Below are positions 1 through 11,044 of a stretch of 64,000 nucleotides of DNA, piece after piece. Under the pieces are notes generated by a model, which was given only the letters and a program-made list of their open reading frames with translations, was not told where the DNA came from and made no database searches. The translations under genes and the position numbers were made by a program. Position 1 is the first letter of the stretch. Each line of letters opens with the position of its first letter. Origin of the DNA: Gambelia wislizenii (lineage: Eukaryota; Chordata; Lepidosauria; Squamata; Crotaphytidae). Location of the stretch: the NCBI GenBank assembly GCA_030847615.1, contig JAUMIR010000001.1:441928687-441992686 (forward strand), written 5' to 3'.

Positions 1-23
1 CCTGTGAATATGAAGGGACAACT
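1..23. mobile_element. 3' end of a Tigger-like MITE
   Basis: The first bases read gtgaatatgaagggacaact followed by a TA-rich flank. This matches the right end of the complete Tigger-like elements elsewhere in the window (for example the one ending at 57678). The rest of the element lies outside the window. Confidence 0.6.
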
Positions 24-177
24 ATATTTTAGACTGACTTTTTCTAAAATCATTACATACACTTGTTTAAAGAGTATTAAATCCTTTATAAATGAATTAT
101 ATACCTATAGCTGCCACTACTGGTTAAGTGTAAATATCTGATTTTCACACCCTAGAATTTGGAATACAATACATATA

Positions 178-398
178 CAGTTGTCCCTTCATATTCACTG
201 AGGCTTGGTTCCAGCACCCCCCCCACCCATGGATACCAAAATCCATGAATACTCAAGTCCCATTATATGCAGTGGCATAGCAAGATGGTGTCCCTTATAT
301 AAGATGGCAAAATCAAGGTTTGCTTTTGGGATTATTATTTTTTAAAGAATATTTTCAAGCCATGAATACATAAATCCGTGGATACGGAGGGGCAACTG
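178..398. mobile_element. Tigger/pogo-like MITE with TA duplication
   Basis: A 221-bp non-autonomous DNA transposon. It starts cagttgtcccttcatattc and ends ggaggggcaactg, so the ends are imperfect inverted repeats, and it is flanked by TA on both sides (176-177 and 399-400). TA duplication and these ends are typical of pogo/Tigger elements. It has no transposase frame. The internal sequence (cattatatgcagtggcatag, then aaaatcaaggtttgctttt) recurs in the copies at 52910 and 57460. Confidence 0.8.
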
Positions 399-451
399 TA
401 TATCTATAAACACACATACACGGATACACACACACTTTGGTGTTATAGTAT

Positions 452-694
452 TTAATTTTCAAATCCAAATCTCATATAATTTCCCCATTGATCAGCCATG
501 TAATCTATTACTTCTTCCCATTCTTTCTTGAATTTAGCAATAGATCCCTCTCTAATTAAAATAGTCAATGTATCCATCTCTGCAAATTCATATATCTTCA
601 ATTCCCAGTCTTCTTGTGTAGGTATTTGTAAATCTTTCCATTTCTGTGCCTAGAGTAGTCTTACAGCTGTCACCATATATTGCAAAATCCTTCC
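452..694 (-). pseudogene. L1 LINE ORF2 C-terminus, 5'-truncated
   Basis: On the minus strand this reads as the C-terminal tail of an L1 ORF2 protein: AQKWKDLQIPTQEDW, then KIYEFAEMDTLTILIREG, then KKEWEEVIDYM, ending in a stop at 452-454. The AQKWK...IPT..EW pattern is typical of the ORF2 tail of vertebrate L1. Only about 75 codons remain and one stop lies near the 5' edge, so this is a dead 5'-truncated insert. Confidence 0.65.
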
Positions 695-789
695 ATGCTT
701 ACTACCCAGTGCCAAGCAACAGAAATGGAAATTATAACCATGCTCGTTGCAAAACATGTAGCTACCCAAACAGGGCAGACTTTCTCACT

Positions 790-1010
790 ACCTAAAGGAG
801 CACCTTCTCCCATTTATTAAGATAACCTTTGGATAATCTTCTCTGGGTGCCATGATCCTCAATGGTGAATTAGTGGCTGCCAAGGAAAGAGCCTTCTCCT
901 AGGTGATCTGTCTGGCCTCTTCATTACATACATTTAGAGATCAAAGCTTCCAGAAGTTATTTAGTCTTGGATGTTTTGCTTTAATTACAAAGATTTATTA
1001 GTTGCTTTCA
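790..1010 (+). mobile_element. Decayed LINE 3' segment (uncertain)
   Basis: A degraded stretch resembles the C-terminal coding end of CR1/L2-group LINEs. A weak trace reads like the GRERAFS...WN.LP box, here around ggctgccaaggaaagagcc. No frame is open and the clade cannot be fixed by eye. Confidence 0.25.
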
Positions 1011-1352
1011 GCATCGTACTCTCTTAACATGTTGATACTGAATCAACTGGCTTACCTTTGCTTTGGTTGTGATTTTATTGACTGTTCTATTTAATGTATA
1101 TAAATAGCCCTGAGAACATTTGCCAGTTTGGTAGTACTGTATATAAATTCCGTTAATATACAGGGTTGTGACCTGTATACATTAAGTTTCCACATGCTGC
1201 AAACACCCCTTGCTTTTACCTGCTAGTTCTATAACTGAGTGCATACACAATACTAAAATCTTATCATAGAATCATAGAATCATAGAGTTGTAGAGTTGGA
1301 AGAGACCACGAGGGCCATCCAGTCCAACCCCTTGCCACGCAGGAAATCTTGA

Positions 1353-4144
1353 TCAAAGCATCCCCGAGAGATGGCAATCCAGCCTCTGTTTAAAGACCTT
1401 CAAGGAAGGAGACCTCACCACGCTCCAAGGGAGTGTGTTCCACTGCCGAACAGCTCTTACTGTCAAAAAGTTCCTCCTAATGTTGAGGTGGAATCTGTTC
1501 CTGGAGCTTGCTTCCATTGCTCCGTGTTCCAGTCTCTGGAGCAGCAGAAAACAAGCCTGCTCCATCCTCAGCGTGACATCCCTTCAGATATTTAAACACG
1601 GCTATCATATTGCCTCTTAACCGTCTTTTTTCCAGGCTAAACATACCCAGCTCCCTAAGTCTCTCCTCATAAGGCATGGTTTCCAGACCTTTCACCATTT
1701 TAGTTGCCCTTCTCTTGACATGCTCCAATTTGTCAATATCCTTTTTGAATTGTGGTGCCCAGAACTGGACACAGTATTCTAGGTGAGGTCTGACCAAGGC
1801 AGAATAGAACGGCACTATTACTTCCCTTGATCTAGACACTATACTTCTATTGATACAGCCCAAAATCGCATTAGCCTTTTTAGCTGCCGCATCACACTGT
1901 TGACTCATGTTCAACTTGTGGTCTACTAGGACTCCTAGATCCCTTTCACACGTAGTCTCGTTCAGCCAGGTCTTTCCCATCCTATATCAATACATTTCAT
2001 TTTTTCGCCCTAAGTGCAGTACTTTACATTTCTCCGTATTGAATTTCATTTTGTTAGCTTTGGCCCAGCTCTCCAGTCTATCCAGGTCATTCTGAATTTT
2101 GATCCTGTCCTCTAGGGTATTAGCTACTCCTCCTAATTTGGTGTCATCTGCAAATTTGATAAGTATGCCCCTAATTCCCTCATCCAAGTCATTGATAAAG
2201 ATGTTGAATAGCACTGGACCCAGGACAGAACCCTGTGGCACCCCACTGGTCACATCTTTCAAAACGAAGAGGAGCCACTGCTGAGCACCCTTTGGGTTTG
2301 GCTGGTCAACCAATTACAAATCCATTGAACAGTTAACTTATCTAGCCCACATTTTACAAGCTTGTTTGCAAGAATGTCATGGGGAACCTTGTCAAAGGCC
2401 TTACTGAAATCAAGGTATGCGATGTCCACAGTGTTCCCTTCATCTACCAAGCTGGTAACTTTATCAAAAAAAGGGATCAGATTAGTCTGGCATGACTTGT
2501 TTCTCTGAAACCCATGTTGACTGTTTGTGATTATGGCATTGTCTTCTAAATGTTCACAGACTCTCTGTTTAATGATCTGCTCTAGAATCTTCCCTGGTAT
2601 TGATGTCAGACTAACTGGACGATAATTGTTGGGATCCTCTTTTTTCCCCTTTTTGAAGATGGGGACAACGTTTGCCCTCCTCCAGTCTGCTGGGACTTCT
2701 CCTGTTCTCCAAGAGTTCTCAAAGATTATTGCCAATGGCTCTGAGGTCACATTTGCCAGCTCTTTTAATAGTCTTGGATGTAGTTCATCTGGTCCTGGAG
2801 ATTTAAATTCATTTAGATTAAGAAGGTATTCCTGTACTACCTCCTTGCTTATTCTGAGCTGGATTTCCCCTATTGTGTCCTCTGTTCCATTCTCCTCAGG
2901 TTGGTCACATTTTCCTTTTCTGAAAACACTGAGGCAAAGAAGGTGTTGAGTAATTCTGCCTTTTCTCTGTCTCCTGTTAGCATTTTGCCATCTTCTCCAC
3001 GTAGTGGCCCTATCATTTCCTTCTTCCTCCTTTTGCTGCGGACATACCCAAAAAAACCCTTTTTATTGTTCTTAACCTCCCTAACAAGCCTGATCTCATT
3101 CTTCACTTTAGCTTTTCTGACTTTACTCCTACACATGTTCGCTATCTGTTTGAATTCTTCTTTGGTGATTTCCCCCTTTTTCCATTTCCTATACATGTTC
3201 CGTTTAAAACCTAGCTCCGTTGAAAGTTCTTTAGTCATCCATCCTGGTTTCTTGAGACACCTCCCATTTTTATTCCTCAATGTTACTGTTTGAAATTGTG
3301 CCTTCAGTATCTCCCTTTTGAGAAAGTCCCATCAGTCTTGAGGTCTCTTCTCTTTTAGTATTCCTGACCATGGGATCACCCCCAGTATTTCCCTGAGTTT
3401 ATTGAAATCAGCTCTCCTAAAGTTGAGAATGCCTGTCTGACTACGCCTGGCTTCTCCTTTCCATTGTATAACAAACTCCAGGAGAACATGATCACTCTCA
3501 CCTAAGGATCCCAACACTTGCACCCCATTAACCAGGTCATCTCTGTTGGTTAGGATCAGATCTAAAATAGCTGACCCCCTTGTTGCCTCTTCCACCTTTT
3601 GGACCATGAAATTGTCTTCCAGGCAAGTAAGGAATTTGCTAGACCTTGAAGTTTTAGTTGAGTTAGATTTCCAGCAAATATCAGGATAGTTGAAGTCACC
3701 CATCACTACTACATCTCTCCTTTCTGCATGTATGTTCATCTGTTCTAGAAAGGCATCATCCAATTCCTCCATCTGACTTGGGGGTCTGTAGTAGAGTCCC
3801 ACAATAACATCCCTGTTGTTTCCCTCCCCTTTGATTTTTATCCAGATGCTCTCCACCTGGCTTCCAGTATTGATGTCATGGATCTCTTCACTGGTGTAAA
3901 TATCCCTGACATATAATGCTATTCCTCCTCCTTTCCTGTTTGGCCTGTTTCTCCTATAAAGGTTATACCCCTCTATTCCTACATTCCAGTCATGTGACTC
4001 ATTCCACCAGGTTTCAGTAATGCCTATTATATCATATTTGTTTTGTAGTGCTAGTTCAAGTTCATCTTGCTTATTTCCCATGCTCTGTGCATTAGTGTAG
4101 AGACATCTAAGTCCATGTCTTCCCTTTACTTGCTGCCTGTGCAA
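1353..4144 (-). pseudogene. CR1 ORF2 (endonuclease-reverse transcriptase), frameshifted
   Basis: ORF2 would nick target DNA and reverse-transcribe CR1 RNA. The endonuclease part (4144-3332, 270 residues) keeps TNAQS, TETWW, GDFNYPD and ESDH, the APE-type catalytic motifs. The linker lies at 3280-2870. The reverse transcriptase (2750-1987, two frames) keeps [33 protein letters not shown] and FADDT. The C-terminal region (1980-1353) includes [11 protein letters not shown] and ends with RLDCHLSGML. Frame changes occur near 3300, 2800, 2290, 1985 and 1500. All catalytic motifs survive, but the chain is broken and cannot give one protein. Confidence 0.9.
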
Positions 4145-4257
4145 GTTTTTTGCCTCCCACTGTTCCTTGCGCTGTTTGCCTTGTTCCCTCTATGACAGTT
4201 TGACTATTTTCTCCAGCCCTTTTGCCATCCAGAATACTGTCTCCCTCCCCATTTGAC

Positions 4258-4396
4258 TCAGTTTAAAGCCCTCCTGATCAAATTCTTGAGACTGTTGGCA
4301 AAAATGTTTCTTCCAACTGTTGTAAGATGCACCCCATCTCTTGCCAGAAGTCCCCCCTCATGGAAGCGCAGCCCATGATCCAAGAATCCAAATTGT
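4258..4396 (-). pseudogene. CR1 ORF1 C-terminal remnant (SGNH esterase-like)
   Basis: Upstream of ORF2 the minus strand has an open stretch ending in a stop at 4258-4260, with GLLARDGVHLTTVGRN followed by LIRRALN. The D-G-V-H-L motif is the Asp-x-x-His block of SGNH-type esterases, a domain known in CR1 ORF1 proteins. Only about 45 codons remain because the element is truncated at about 4396. The assignment rests on this motif and on its position just 5' of CR1 ORF2. Confidence 0.55.
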
Positions 4397-4457
4397 TCTC
4401 GGCGAGAACAATTTAATCCTTGAGATTAAATGATTAGATGGCAATATTAAAAATATC

Positions 4458-4866
4458 CTCTCCACTGACACACCCTTGTCATGGGAGAGATGCTTGCGTA
4501 CCCTAATGATGTTTTGAGCTATGCTGGCTGTGGCATAATAGCCACCGGTAGGGTCTCCCATGCCAGACAGGTCAAAACCGAAGGGTCTGACAAAGAGCAT
4601 CAAAGGGCAGGATGGGCTCTCTAGCCTTGTGGCAACCGTCCTAGGAGAAGGAAAACTCTAATCCCAAACCCGGGCAGATGGTGCTCGTCCAACCCTGTAA
4701 GGTCAACCATCTAAGAGAAGGAAACTCGAATCAAACCTACGACCCGAGGACCTCACTGCTACGTCCATGCTTGCAAGGCCACAGCAGATGAACCTTTGGT
4801 TTAAAGGGTGAGGCCAGTTCTGTGCACGCTGCGCTCCACCAGAAAAATCCATTGCACAGGCTCTTG
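4458..4866. mobile_element. Short retroposon with 12-bp target duplication
   Basis: A 409-bp insert bounded by a perfect 12-bp direct repeat, attaaaaatatc, at 4446-4457 and 4867-4878. Its two halves occur at 59170-59593. There the half with ttgagctatgctggc and the half with gatttttctggtggagcgca have a different relative orientation, so one half of this copy is inverted, as in 5' inversion by twin priming. No convincing protein frame; it is probably a non-autonomous derivative of the LINE family at 11045. Confidence 0.75.
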
Positions 4867-5056
4867 ATTAAAAATATCTATAAATAATAAAGGCAGGGCT
4901 GATCTATTGCAAATGTTCATCAAATTAAGCATTATTCTAAATTATTCTGAATGTTGTATCATAAAGAAGGAATCTGTTACTGTACTTACTCTTTATCTAT
5001 ACAAATAATTTTCTTGGGTATGTTGCTGTTTTCAGTGTGCTGATTGGCTGCTTAGG

Positions 5057-6030
5057 TGTCAGGATCTGCCTCTCCTTGCAAGGCTAGGCCCCTGGCTGCA
5101 GTAGCTGGCACAGCCTCTTTGCAGACTCAGGCGCTGGCTGTGGGAGTCTTGGAAGAACCAGGGCCAAGCTTGGCTGCAATCAATCACACAACACACCTGA
5201 AGCAGCCAGGGGAACTGCTATTTAAGAGTGGCATTTGGCCCTCAGTTGTGGCTGCAACAACATGGTTTTCTGTATAGTTTGTGAGTGTTTCTTGCTTTTG
5301 GGGTCTTGCTTTTGGGTTGGGGTCTTGGGCCTTCTGTGCTATCTGTAGCTGCTCCTTGGCGTTGGGCCTTCTGTGCTATCTATAGCTCCTTGCTCTTGGT
5401 CCTTGGGGTGGAAGCATGTGGAAAGCTTCAAGTCCTTTGTAAACATGGCAGTGGAGGGGTCCTCATTTTCTGGCATGTGGTGTGTGTATAGCATGGGGGT
5501 GTATGTGTGTGGTGTATAGTGTGGGTTGTAGTTTGTGGGGGTGTAGCATGGGGTGGGCGTATACAGTGTGGGGTGTGTATGCACAGTTGCATGGTAGCAG
5601 CAGAGGGGCTCTCATGTCCTGGTGCACATGGTGTGGGTGTGTGTAGCATGGAATGTATGTGTGGTTGCATGGTGGTGGCAGAGGGGTTCTTGTGTCCTGA
5701 GATATGTGGTGTGTGTGTACACATGGTTCCATGGCAGCAGAGGGCTATCGTGTCCTGCTGTGCATGGTGTGTGTGTGTCTAGCATTGTGTGTGTGTCTAT
5801 GTGTCTGTGTGTATGCATGGCTGCATGGTGGTGGTGGAGGGGCTCTCAGCATGAAACTAGCCATTATAGGTGATTTGAAAAGTTATATATTAATGCGTCA
5901 AATGATCATACTGTTGACATGGTTTGTAAGTTGCCAATCAGCAGAGCGGGAACGGAAACATACCGACGTGTTTTATGTGTAGATAATGGTATATGTTACG
6001 TCGGGTATGGCAAGTATATCATGAAATATT
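5057..6030 (+). repeat. LTR-like dispersed repeat, copy 1, with TG-rich VNTR
   Basis: Homologous to 17395-18040. Both have a roughly 37-bp minisatellite (cttctgtgctgtctgtagct), a TG-rich block built on gttgcatggtggcggcagag repeats (here 5460-5840), then a shared 160-bp tail beginning catgaaactagccatta and containing ccaatcagcagag (CCAAT box at 5934-5938). The sequence at 5057-5290 (starting tgtcaggatctgcc, with tatttaagag near 5220) is not shared with copy 2. CCAAT and TATA-like boxes in order suggest an LTR promoter half, but no clear TG...CA ends or target duplication were found. The many short frames here are artefacts of the TG/CA bias. Confidence 0.45.
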
Positions 6031-7541
6031 CCACATGCTCTCTCAGATTTATACCTGTAGAGAGTCTTACTGTGTTTAAGGTGCTAAATCTGGGTTGGTT
6101 CAATTATAATTGGTTTAAAACCTGTTGAGAAAATACTGCTATACCTTGCATGTTAAATCTAAGCTAGTGCAATTGTACATTTGCTAATGCAACAGGTCTG
6201 TTTCATTATCTCCTCTTTCCTGCAGCCTTCTAAAACACCCAGAAATATGCTGTGAGGTGTGCCCTAGCCCCTGAAACAGGCTTTGAGGGTACACAGGAGG
6301 GGGGCTCCTTTCCCCTTTTTTCCTCAGAACTGCTTCTGTCAGCAAAAGGATAGCATTGGATCCAGACCTCCAATTTTATGGGTTTACAACTGTGTTTTAT
6401 TTGCTTTTGTATGTATTTTTTAGGGAAGGTTAAATACAAGGAATTTAACCCTGTAAGTTTTTAATGGGGTTTCTTTCTGTCAAAGTTGCAAATACAAATA
6501 ACAGAATAAAACTAATTCTCTTCAAATCATGGATTTTATTTTTTAAAAAACCTTAATTATCATAAGATAAACAAAGAGCATGTTGAAACAGAGCAGAGTC
6601 CTAATGAGTTAATGTAAAAGAAAAGCAATTTGCATGAAAGCTGGCAGTCTGTATCCTGACAGTCATCCATCAAACCTAAAGTCTCTTTAATAAATGCCAA
6701 TTATAGGGCAAATATGCACAAAACGTGGCTAGCATAAGCCATGGGATCATTTCCTTCCGAGAAAATTAGTGGTGAGCAGGACTCCCATGCAGTATAAACT
6801 ACCAGTCTGACCTACAGCAAGGATTGCTCCTGATCTGAATACTAAGTACTAATTGCTATTTGTCTTTGTATTTTGTTGTGTTTTGCACTTCTAGAAAGGC
6901 TTATAAAGACAGAAAATTCTACTCAGGATTTCAAATTCTTTCATAATTTGTATGAAAGCCTAATTTAGCTATAAAAGGGAGGGGGAGTATGATATGTCTA
7001 TAATGTATACAGTGTCTCTGACTTCCGCTGTAAACGAGTCTTTTTCCTAACTTAATCATACTCAAATTTCACCCCATTTAAAGATCCTGATTCAAAAATG
7101 TTCTCTCATTCGCCACAGTCCACAAATTTATTCCATCTCTTCCTGTGATCCTGTATGCTGCATAAATTAAAAAAGAATGGCTTTGAGTAAGACCTGGATT
7201 GAACATGTGTAGATTTATTCTTGAACTAAATGGAGATGTAATAAACTCCTGCATGAAGTGTGTGTGTGTTTACATGTGTGTTAAGAAAGAGAAAGAGTAA
7301 GTTATAAAAATACCATTTTGAGTGTGATCACAAGAATTTATAACCCTGGCATTTGACCCCTAAAATGGCAATCAAATACAGAGCATTCAATATTTGCTGA
7401 AGTAGTGTAGTGGTATTGGACTAAAAAAAAATCCCACAGATTTATATCCAATTTTAACCCATGATGTTGGCAATCACTGTCTTTCAGCTTAACCTACCTC
7501 GCAGAGTTGCTGAAAGGTAAGAGACAGCCTATAAGCTTCGT
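6031..7541. other. No gene seen; AT-rich unique sequence
   Basis: No frame with recognisable homology and no clear repeat edges. A short TG run lies near 7259-7282 and a purine stretch (gagggggagtatg) near 6980. Confidence 0.5.
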
Positions 7542-7767
7542 TTGAGCCAGTATGATATAATAATTTGAATGTTTGACTAGGACTGTGGGAGACCAGGGTT
7601 CAAATCTCTACCAAGACACGGAAACACACTGGGTAGCCTTGAACAAGTCACACTCTTTCAGCCTCAGAGGAAGGTAATGGCAAACCCCTTCTGAACAAAT
7701 CTTGTCAAGAAAACCCCATAAGTTCACCTTAGGGTCACCATAAGTCATGACTTGAAGCCCACAACAG
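7542..7767 (+). mobile_element. Sauria-type tRNA-derived SINE
   Basis: A tRNA-related head carries the B-box-like ccagggttcaaatctc (near 7592). The body reads gccttgaacaagtcacactc, then cctcagaggaaggtaatgg, caagaaaaccccataag, and finally ggtcaccataagtcatgact before a cacaacag tail. This body and tail are the Sauria SINE of squamates, whose 3' end resembles BovB. The A box is degraded. Confidence 0.85.
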
Positions 7768-7849
7768 GAAGCTCCATTTGCAGATGAAGCTTATAGAGAA
7801 AAGGACAGGGCAGGACACACTGTTCTCAGTGTAAATTCTGGCAAAGACC

Positions 7850-8040
7850 AGGGCTCAGAAAAGTTACTTGCTTGGACTGCAGCTCTCAGAATCCCCTGTT
7901 GGCCAAGTAGGCAGTGAGGGGATTCAGACGGAGTACAATTCCTCCAAGCTCTGAACCTTTTCCAAGTAACTTTTCCAAACTCTAACTTTCCTATGTAAAT
8001 TTTTCCAAGCTCTGGCACAGCCTCTCACAGGATTCCCCCA
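7850..8040. mobile_element. Degraded MITE-like repeat
   Basis: Contains gaaaagttacttgcttggac and, inverted further right, tccaagtaacttttcc, with ctctcagaatcccc between. The pattern matches the better-preserved palindromic MITE at 9259-9384. Boundaries are approximate. Confidence 0.4.
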
Positions 8041-8414
8041 TCTCCTGGAGCATTTTTTCAGCAGCTCCAGGGAGATGTAGGTGGAAGGAGGAATCTCCAA
8101 AAATTGTTGCCTTTTCTTATTCCTCTAGGCACACATCTGGTTCCAACCCATGTGTGTGCGCTCTCTCTCACACACACAACAATCTGAGGTAGGTCAAGAC
8201 ATGTAATAAGGACTAGCCTAAAGTGACTCTCTGACTCTCTGTTAAGCAGAGATTTTAAAATGGGTCTCTTTCTCTGATCCAATATTCCCCCCACCACAGT
8301 TATATACATTCCTCATCTCATTTCAGCATACTGTTAAAATCATATATTCCTTTATGCCAGGAGTGGGCAACTCTGTGGGGGTCTGGAGCCAATATTCTTG
8401 CCCCAACATCCTCC

Positions 8415-8485
8415 CCACCAAAATACAACAAAATCCCAAATCCACAAAAGAGCGATACCTTTATTGGCCAACCAAAATGCACAAA
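8415..8485. repeat. Dispersed repeat fragment (ggccaaccaaaatg type)
   Basis: The segment caaatccacaaaagagcgat followed by acctttattggccaaccaaa recurs at 16425-16477 and, inverted, at 16780-16845. It is an interspersed repeat of unknown class. Confidence 0.45.
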
Positions 8486-8790
8486 ATACATCATGACCAA
8501 ATACCTTGGTTTTCCCCTTCAATCCCTTTCAAGATGGCAACAAGTGACTTGGTGGCATTTTGAAAGACTGCAGCAAAAAATAGAGGTATTTAGGGCAATA
8601 TAATATTCTGGAGTTCTTATGGGCATTTCATGCACTTGAGGAGATTTTCTACATGGTTGGGGAACTTGGCTGGGAACCATGGGGGACTGGCAGGGGGCTT
8701 CAAGAGCCAAAAAAGTGGGGCCTGGGAGTGCACACAGACCATTTTACACTCATGTTGTCTGTGCATTTTCAAAGAGGTAGCTGGAAAGGG

Positions 8791-9210
8791 AAGAGTAGTC
8801 TTGTGGCACCTTTACAATTTAGTCTCTCCAAAAATTCCTGGGTGGAAAGAACCTGGACAAACTACTCTACCAAAAACTCTTAAATGAAATATAAACAGAT
8901 CAACAAAGTCAAGAGGATCAGATTCTTTCTTTGCAATCCATCGTTTATTTATCCTGCATGGTGCATAAGGTCTTATTGGATTGGTCTCCTGCAGACCATG
9001 TGATGAGACATTTAACACACATTGAGAACTGACTTCTCTAAATGAAATATGTAATTTCTCATGGGATATGTGACAATGATTGTTCAAATAATTATTAATA
9101 AAAGCTTAAAAAATGTAAGAAATTTACTTCACTCCATACAAATGAAGAAGTGGACTGTAGCCCACAAAGCTGGTTAGTCTTAAAGGTGCCTCAAGACTAC
9201 TTTTTCCTTC
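8791..9210. repeat. Two inverted copies of a dispersed 3' repeat
   Basis: The left edge reads agtagtcttgtggcaccttt and the right edge, reversed, reads agtagtcttgaggcaccttt. Thus two fragments of the same repeat face each other about 350 bp apart. The right copy also contains gaagtggactgtagcccac, a phrase found in many reptile interspersed repeats and, reversed and decayed, near 15600-15650 here. Confidence 0.45.
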
Positions 9211-9258
9211 CCTTTTTTAAAAATGTCTGTGATCGACTACCATCAAGGGACTTCACTC

Positions 9259-9384
9259 CAGAGCTTGGAAATGTTACTGTTTGGGACTACAACTCCCAAA
9301 ATTCCCCAGCAGGTATGACCACTATCCATGTTACCTTGGGAATTCTAGGAATTGCAGTCTAAAAAGTAGCCTTTCTAAGTTTGG
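9259..9384. mobile_element. Palindromic MITE
   Basis: The left arm agcttggaaatgttactgtt and then gggactacaactccc are mirrored on the right by gaattgcagtctaaaaagta and gcctttctaagttt. The long inverted arms and the small size (about 126 bp) suggest a non-autonomous DNA transposon. No transposase and no clear target duplication. Confidence 0.5.
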
Positions 9385-10404
9385 CAAAAGATTTAATCCA
9401 TCAGTTTTGTTGTACCACAATTGTCTTTTACATGCATCCTGATAAGTAGCAAATGTTTACATACAGAATGTCACCAGCCTAATGTTATGGTGTGAATCTC
9501 TAAGAATAAAGAAAGTAATATGTTTACTACATCAAGCAGATTTCTAAGTAGCAGCAATACCTTGTGCTAGTGCCTAATGACAGAATTAATTTATTTGGGG
9601 GCAATGATCCTGTTTGCTACACTTACTACAACATGCAGCCTTAGTCCCAAGGTGATGTCTTACCTAATTGACCTCCCTCATGACATCTCCCATCGCACCG
9701 GCAGGCCCGTGCTATATTCACTTATTTCCATGTTGGCTGAAATTATGATGAATGATCTGAGCTCCATTCAATTATTGAAAAAGTGCAAAGAAACAGGAAC
9801 AATGAAACTGGCTAAGTGTTCTGCATTCTTAGAAACAATTTAGGCTAATTAGCATCAACTTCTCCCCCATTCATCATACCTCTTTAGAAATATAAACAAA
9901 CTGTCAGCTCTAACCTAACAAACAGATCACTGAGCTACTTAACACAAATTATTCTTACATGAAAAGCTCCTTCTCAGGCAATATTCTCCTCTAGGGCATC
10001 TGGGAAGCTGAGCTATTAAAATTGAAGACATATGTTTCAGTCAAACTTAACTTTCAGATTGCAAGGATCTGTGTTGTGACAGTTTTCCGTCAGCATACGG
10101 ATTGCAGGCAGGATGTTACACACTTATAACAAAATGATGAAACAATGGAGCTAAATGAGGCTTGTTCACTTAGCATTGTATTAAACAACATTAATTATCA
10201 CACCAAGTTTCAAGGTTTCTCCATTCATCATAGGCTTCAGCTTTATAAATGGTTTATGGTTTATTTGCTGTTACACAGAAAGAATGATGCAATTTACATC
10301 TGAGAGGCAGTCAGAACAAGACAGTAACCAATTGGTGATGAAGAAATAGCAAGAAATCATCTTCAAGGTACCAAGCAATGGAGCCACTTCTCAGGACAGA
10401 ACTA
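9385..10404. other. No gene recognised
   Basis: An open frame at 9577-9843 (88 codons) has no recognisable motif, no splice-site context and no conserved family signature. I treat it as chance. Otherwise AT-rich unique sequence. Confidence 0.4.
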
Positions 10405-10655
10405 CAGTAGGACCTTCATATCCACTGATTCATTATCCACTGATTCAATTATCCACAGGACACAAAACAGCACATCTACTATAGAGTCTTCCTAGAAAAT
10501 GTGTCCTCTTTAGCCATTTTCCAGTCCTCCAAGGCAACTCTACGGTATTTCAAACCAGATGTCCCATTCTTTTCAATGGCATTCACTATAATCCACTGTT
10601 TTGGGTATCCACTCCCACCAAGAACTAATCCCCAGTGGATACGAGGGTCCTACTG
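10405..10655. mobile_element. Tigger-like MITE, TA duplication
   Basis: Starts cagtaggaccttcatatcc and ends ggatacgagggtcctactg, a good terminal inverted repeat, and is flanked by TA at 10403-10404 and 10656-10657. Length 251 bp with no transposase frame. The interior differs from the 178 and 52910 elements, so this is a different subfamily. Confidence 0.75.
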
Positions 10656-10739
10656 TACACATTATAGTGCAATACTGTAGTGCAAAAGTGAAACTTCACT
10701 GATACACTGTTAACACTTTTTAAAAAAAATTAAAAGAAC

Positions 10740-10764
10740 TAAGAATTTTTTTGTTTGTTTGTTT
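10740..10764. repeat. Short T/G-rich simple repeat
   Basis: A run tttttttgtttgtttgttta marks a low-complexity stretch inside otherwise unique sequence. Confidence 0.5.
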
Positions 10765-11044
10765 ATATCAACATGCTTTGGAATTAAAAAAGAAGCCCAC
10801 TTCAGGGTGAAAATAAAATGTTGCAGCTTGTGCCAGGAATTGCCAGAAAATAGCCTGGGACAACAGAAATTCCACTTGGAATTTTTTTTTAAAAAAGGAA
10901 AGCTAAATAAAACAAGAACTACAGCAACAAATGCCACAGCATCCTGATGCATTTGCCCCAGCAGTTATAGCCCAGTATTAAACATTTAGTGTATCATTTA
11001 GTGAATTGCTTTTGTGAATTGCTGGGAAAAAGGGGAACTGCCAT

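Larger units (their letters stand above)
1263..4396 (-). mobile_element. CR1 LINE, nearly full length, degraded
   Basis: A 3.1-kb CR1 retrotransposon on the minus strand. Its 3' end is at 1263-1286, where the plus strand shows tandem catagaat units, i.e. the ATTCTATG 3' repeat that marks CR1. Going 5', it contains the RT C-terminal region, reverse transcriptase, endonuclease and, at 4258-4396, the end of ORF1. The 5' end is truncated at about 4396. Frameshifts divide ORF2 into at least five frames. The 3' tail matches the CR1 copies at 16478, 32550 and 47601. Confidence 0.9.

Noticed and set aside
5339..5982. His/Thr-rich and Val/Cys-rich frames in the TG/CA region
   Set aside because: They are produced by dinucleotide bias on both strands and have no start context or domain.
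5057..6660. Element bounded by tgtcaggatc (5057) and tatcctgaca (6651)
   Set aside because: The ten-base match is imperfect, has no target duplication, and the interior holds a separate dispersed repeat.
9577..9843. 88-codon frame as a small gene
   Set aside because: No family motif, no splice signals and typical chance length in AT-rich DNA.
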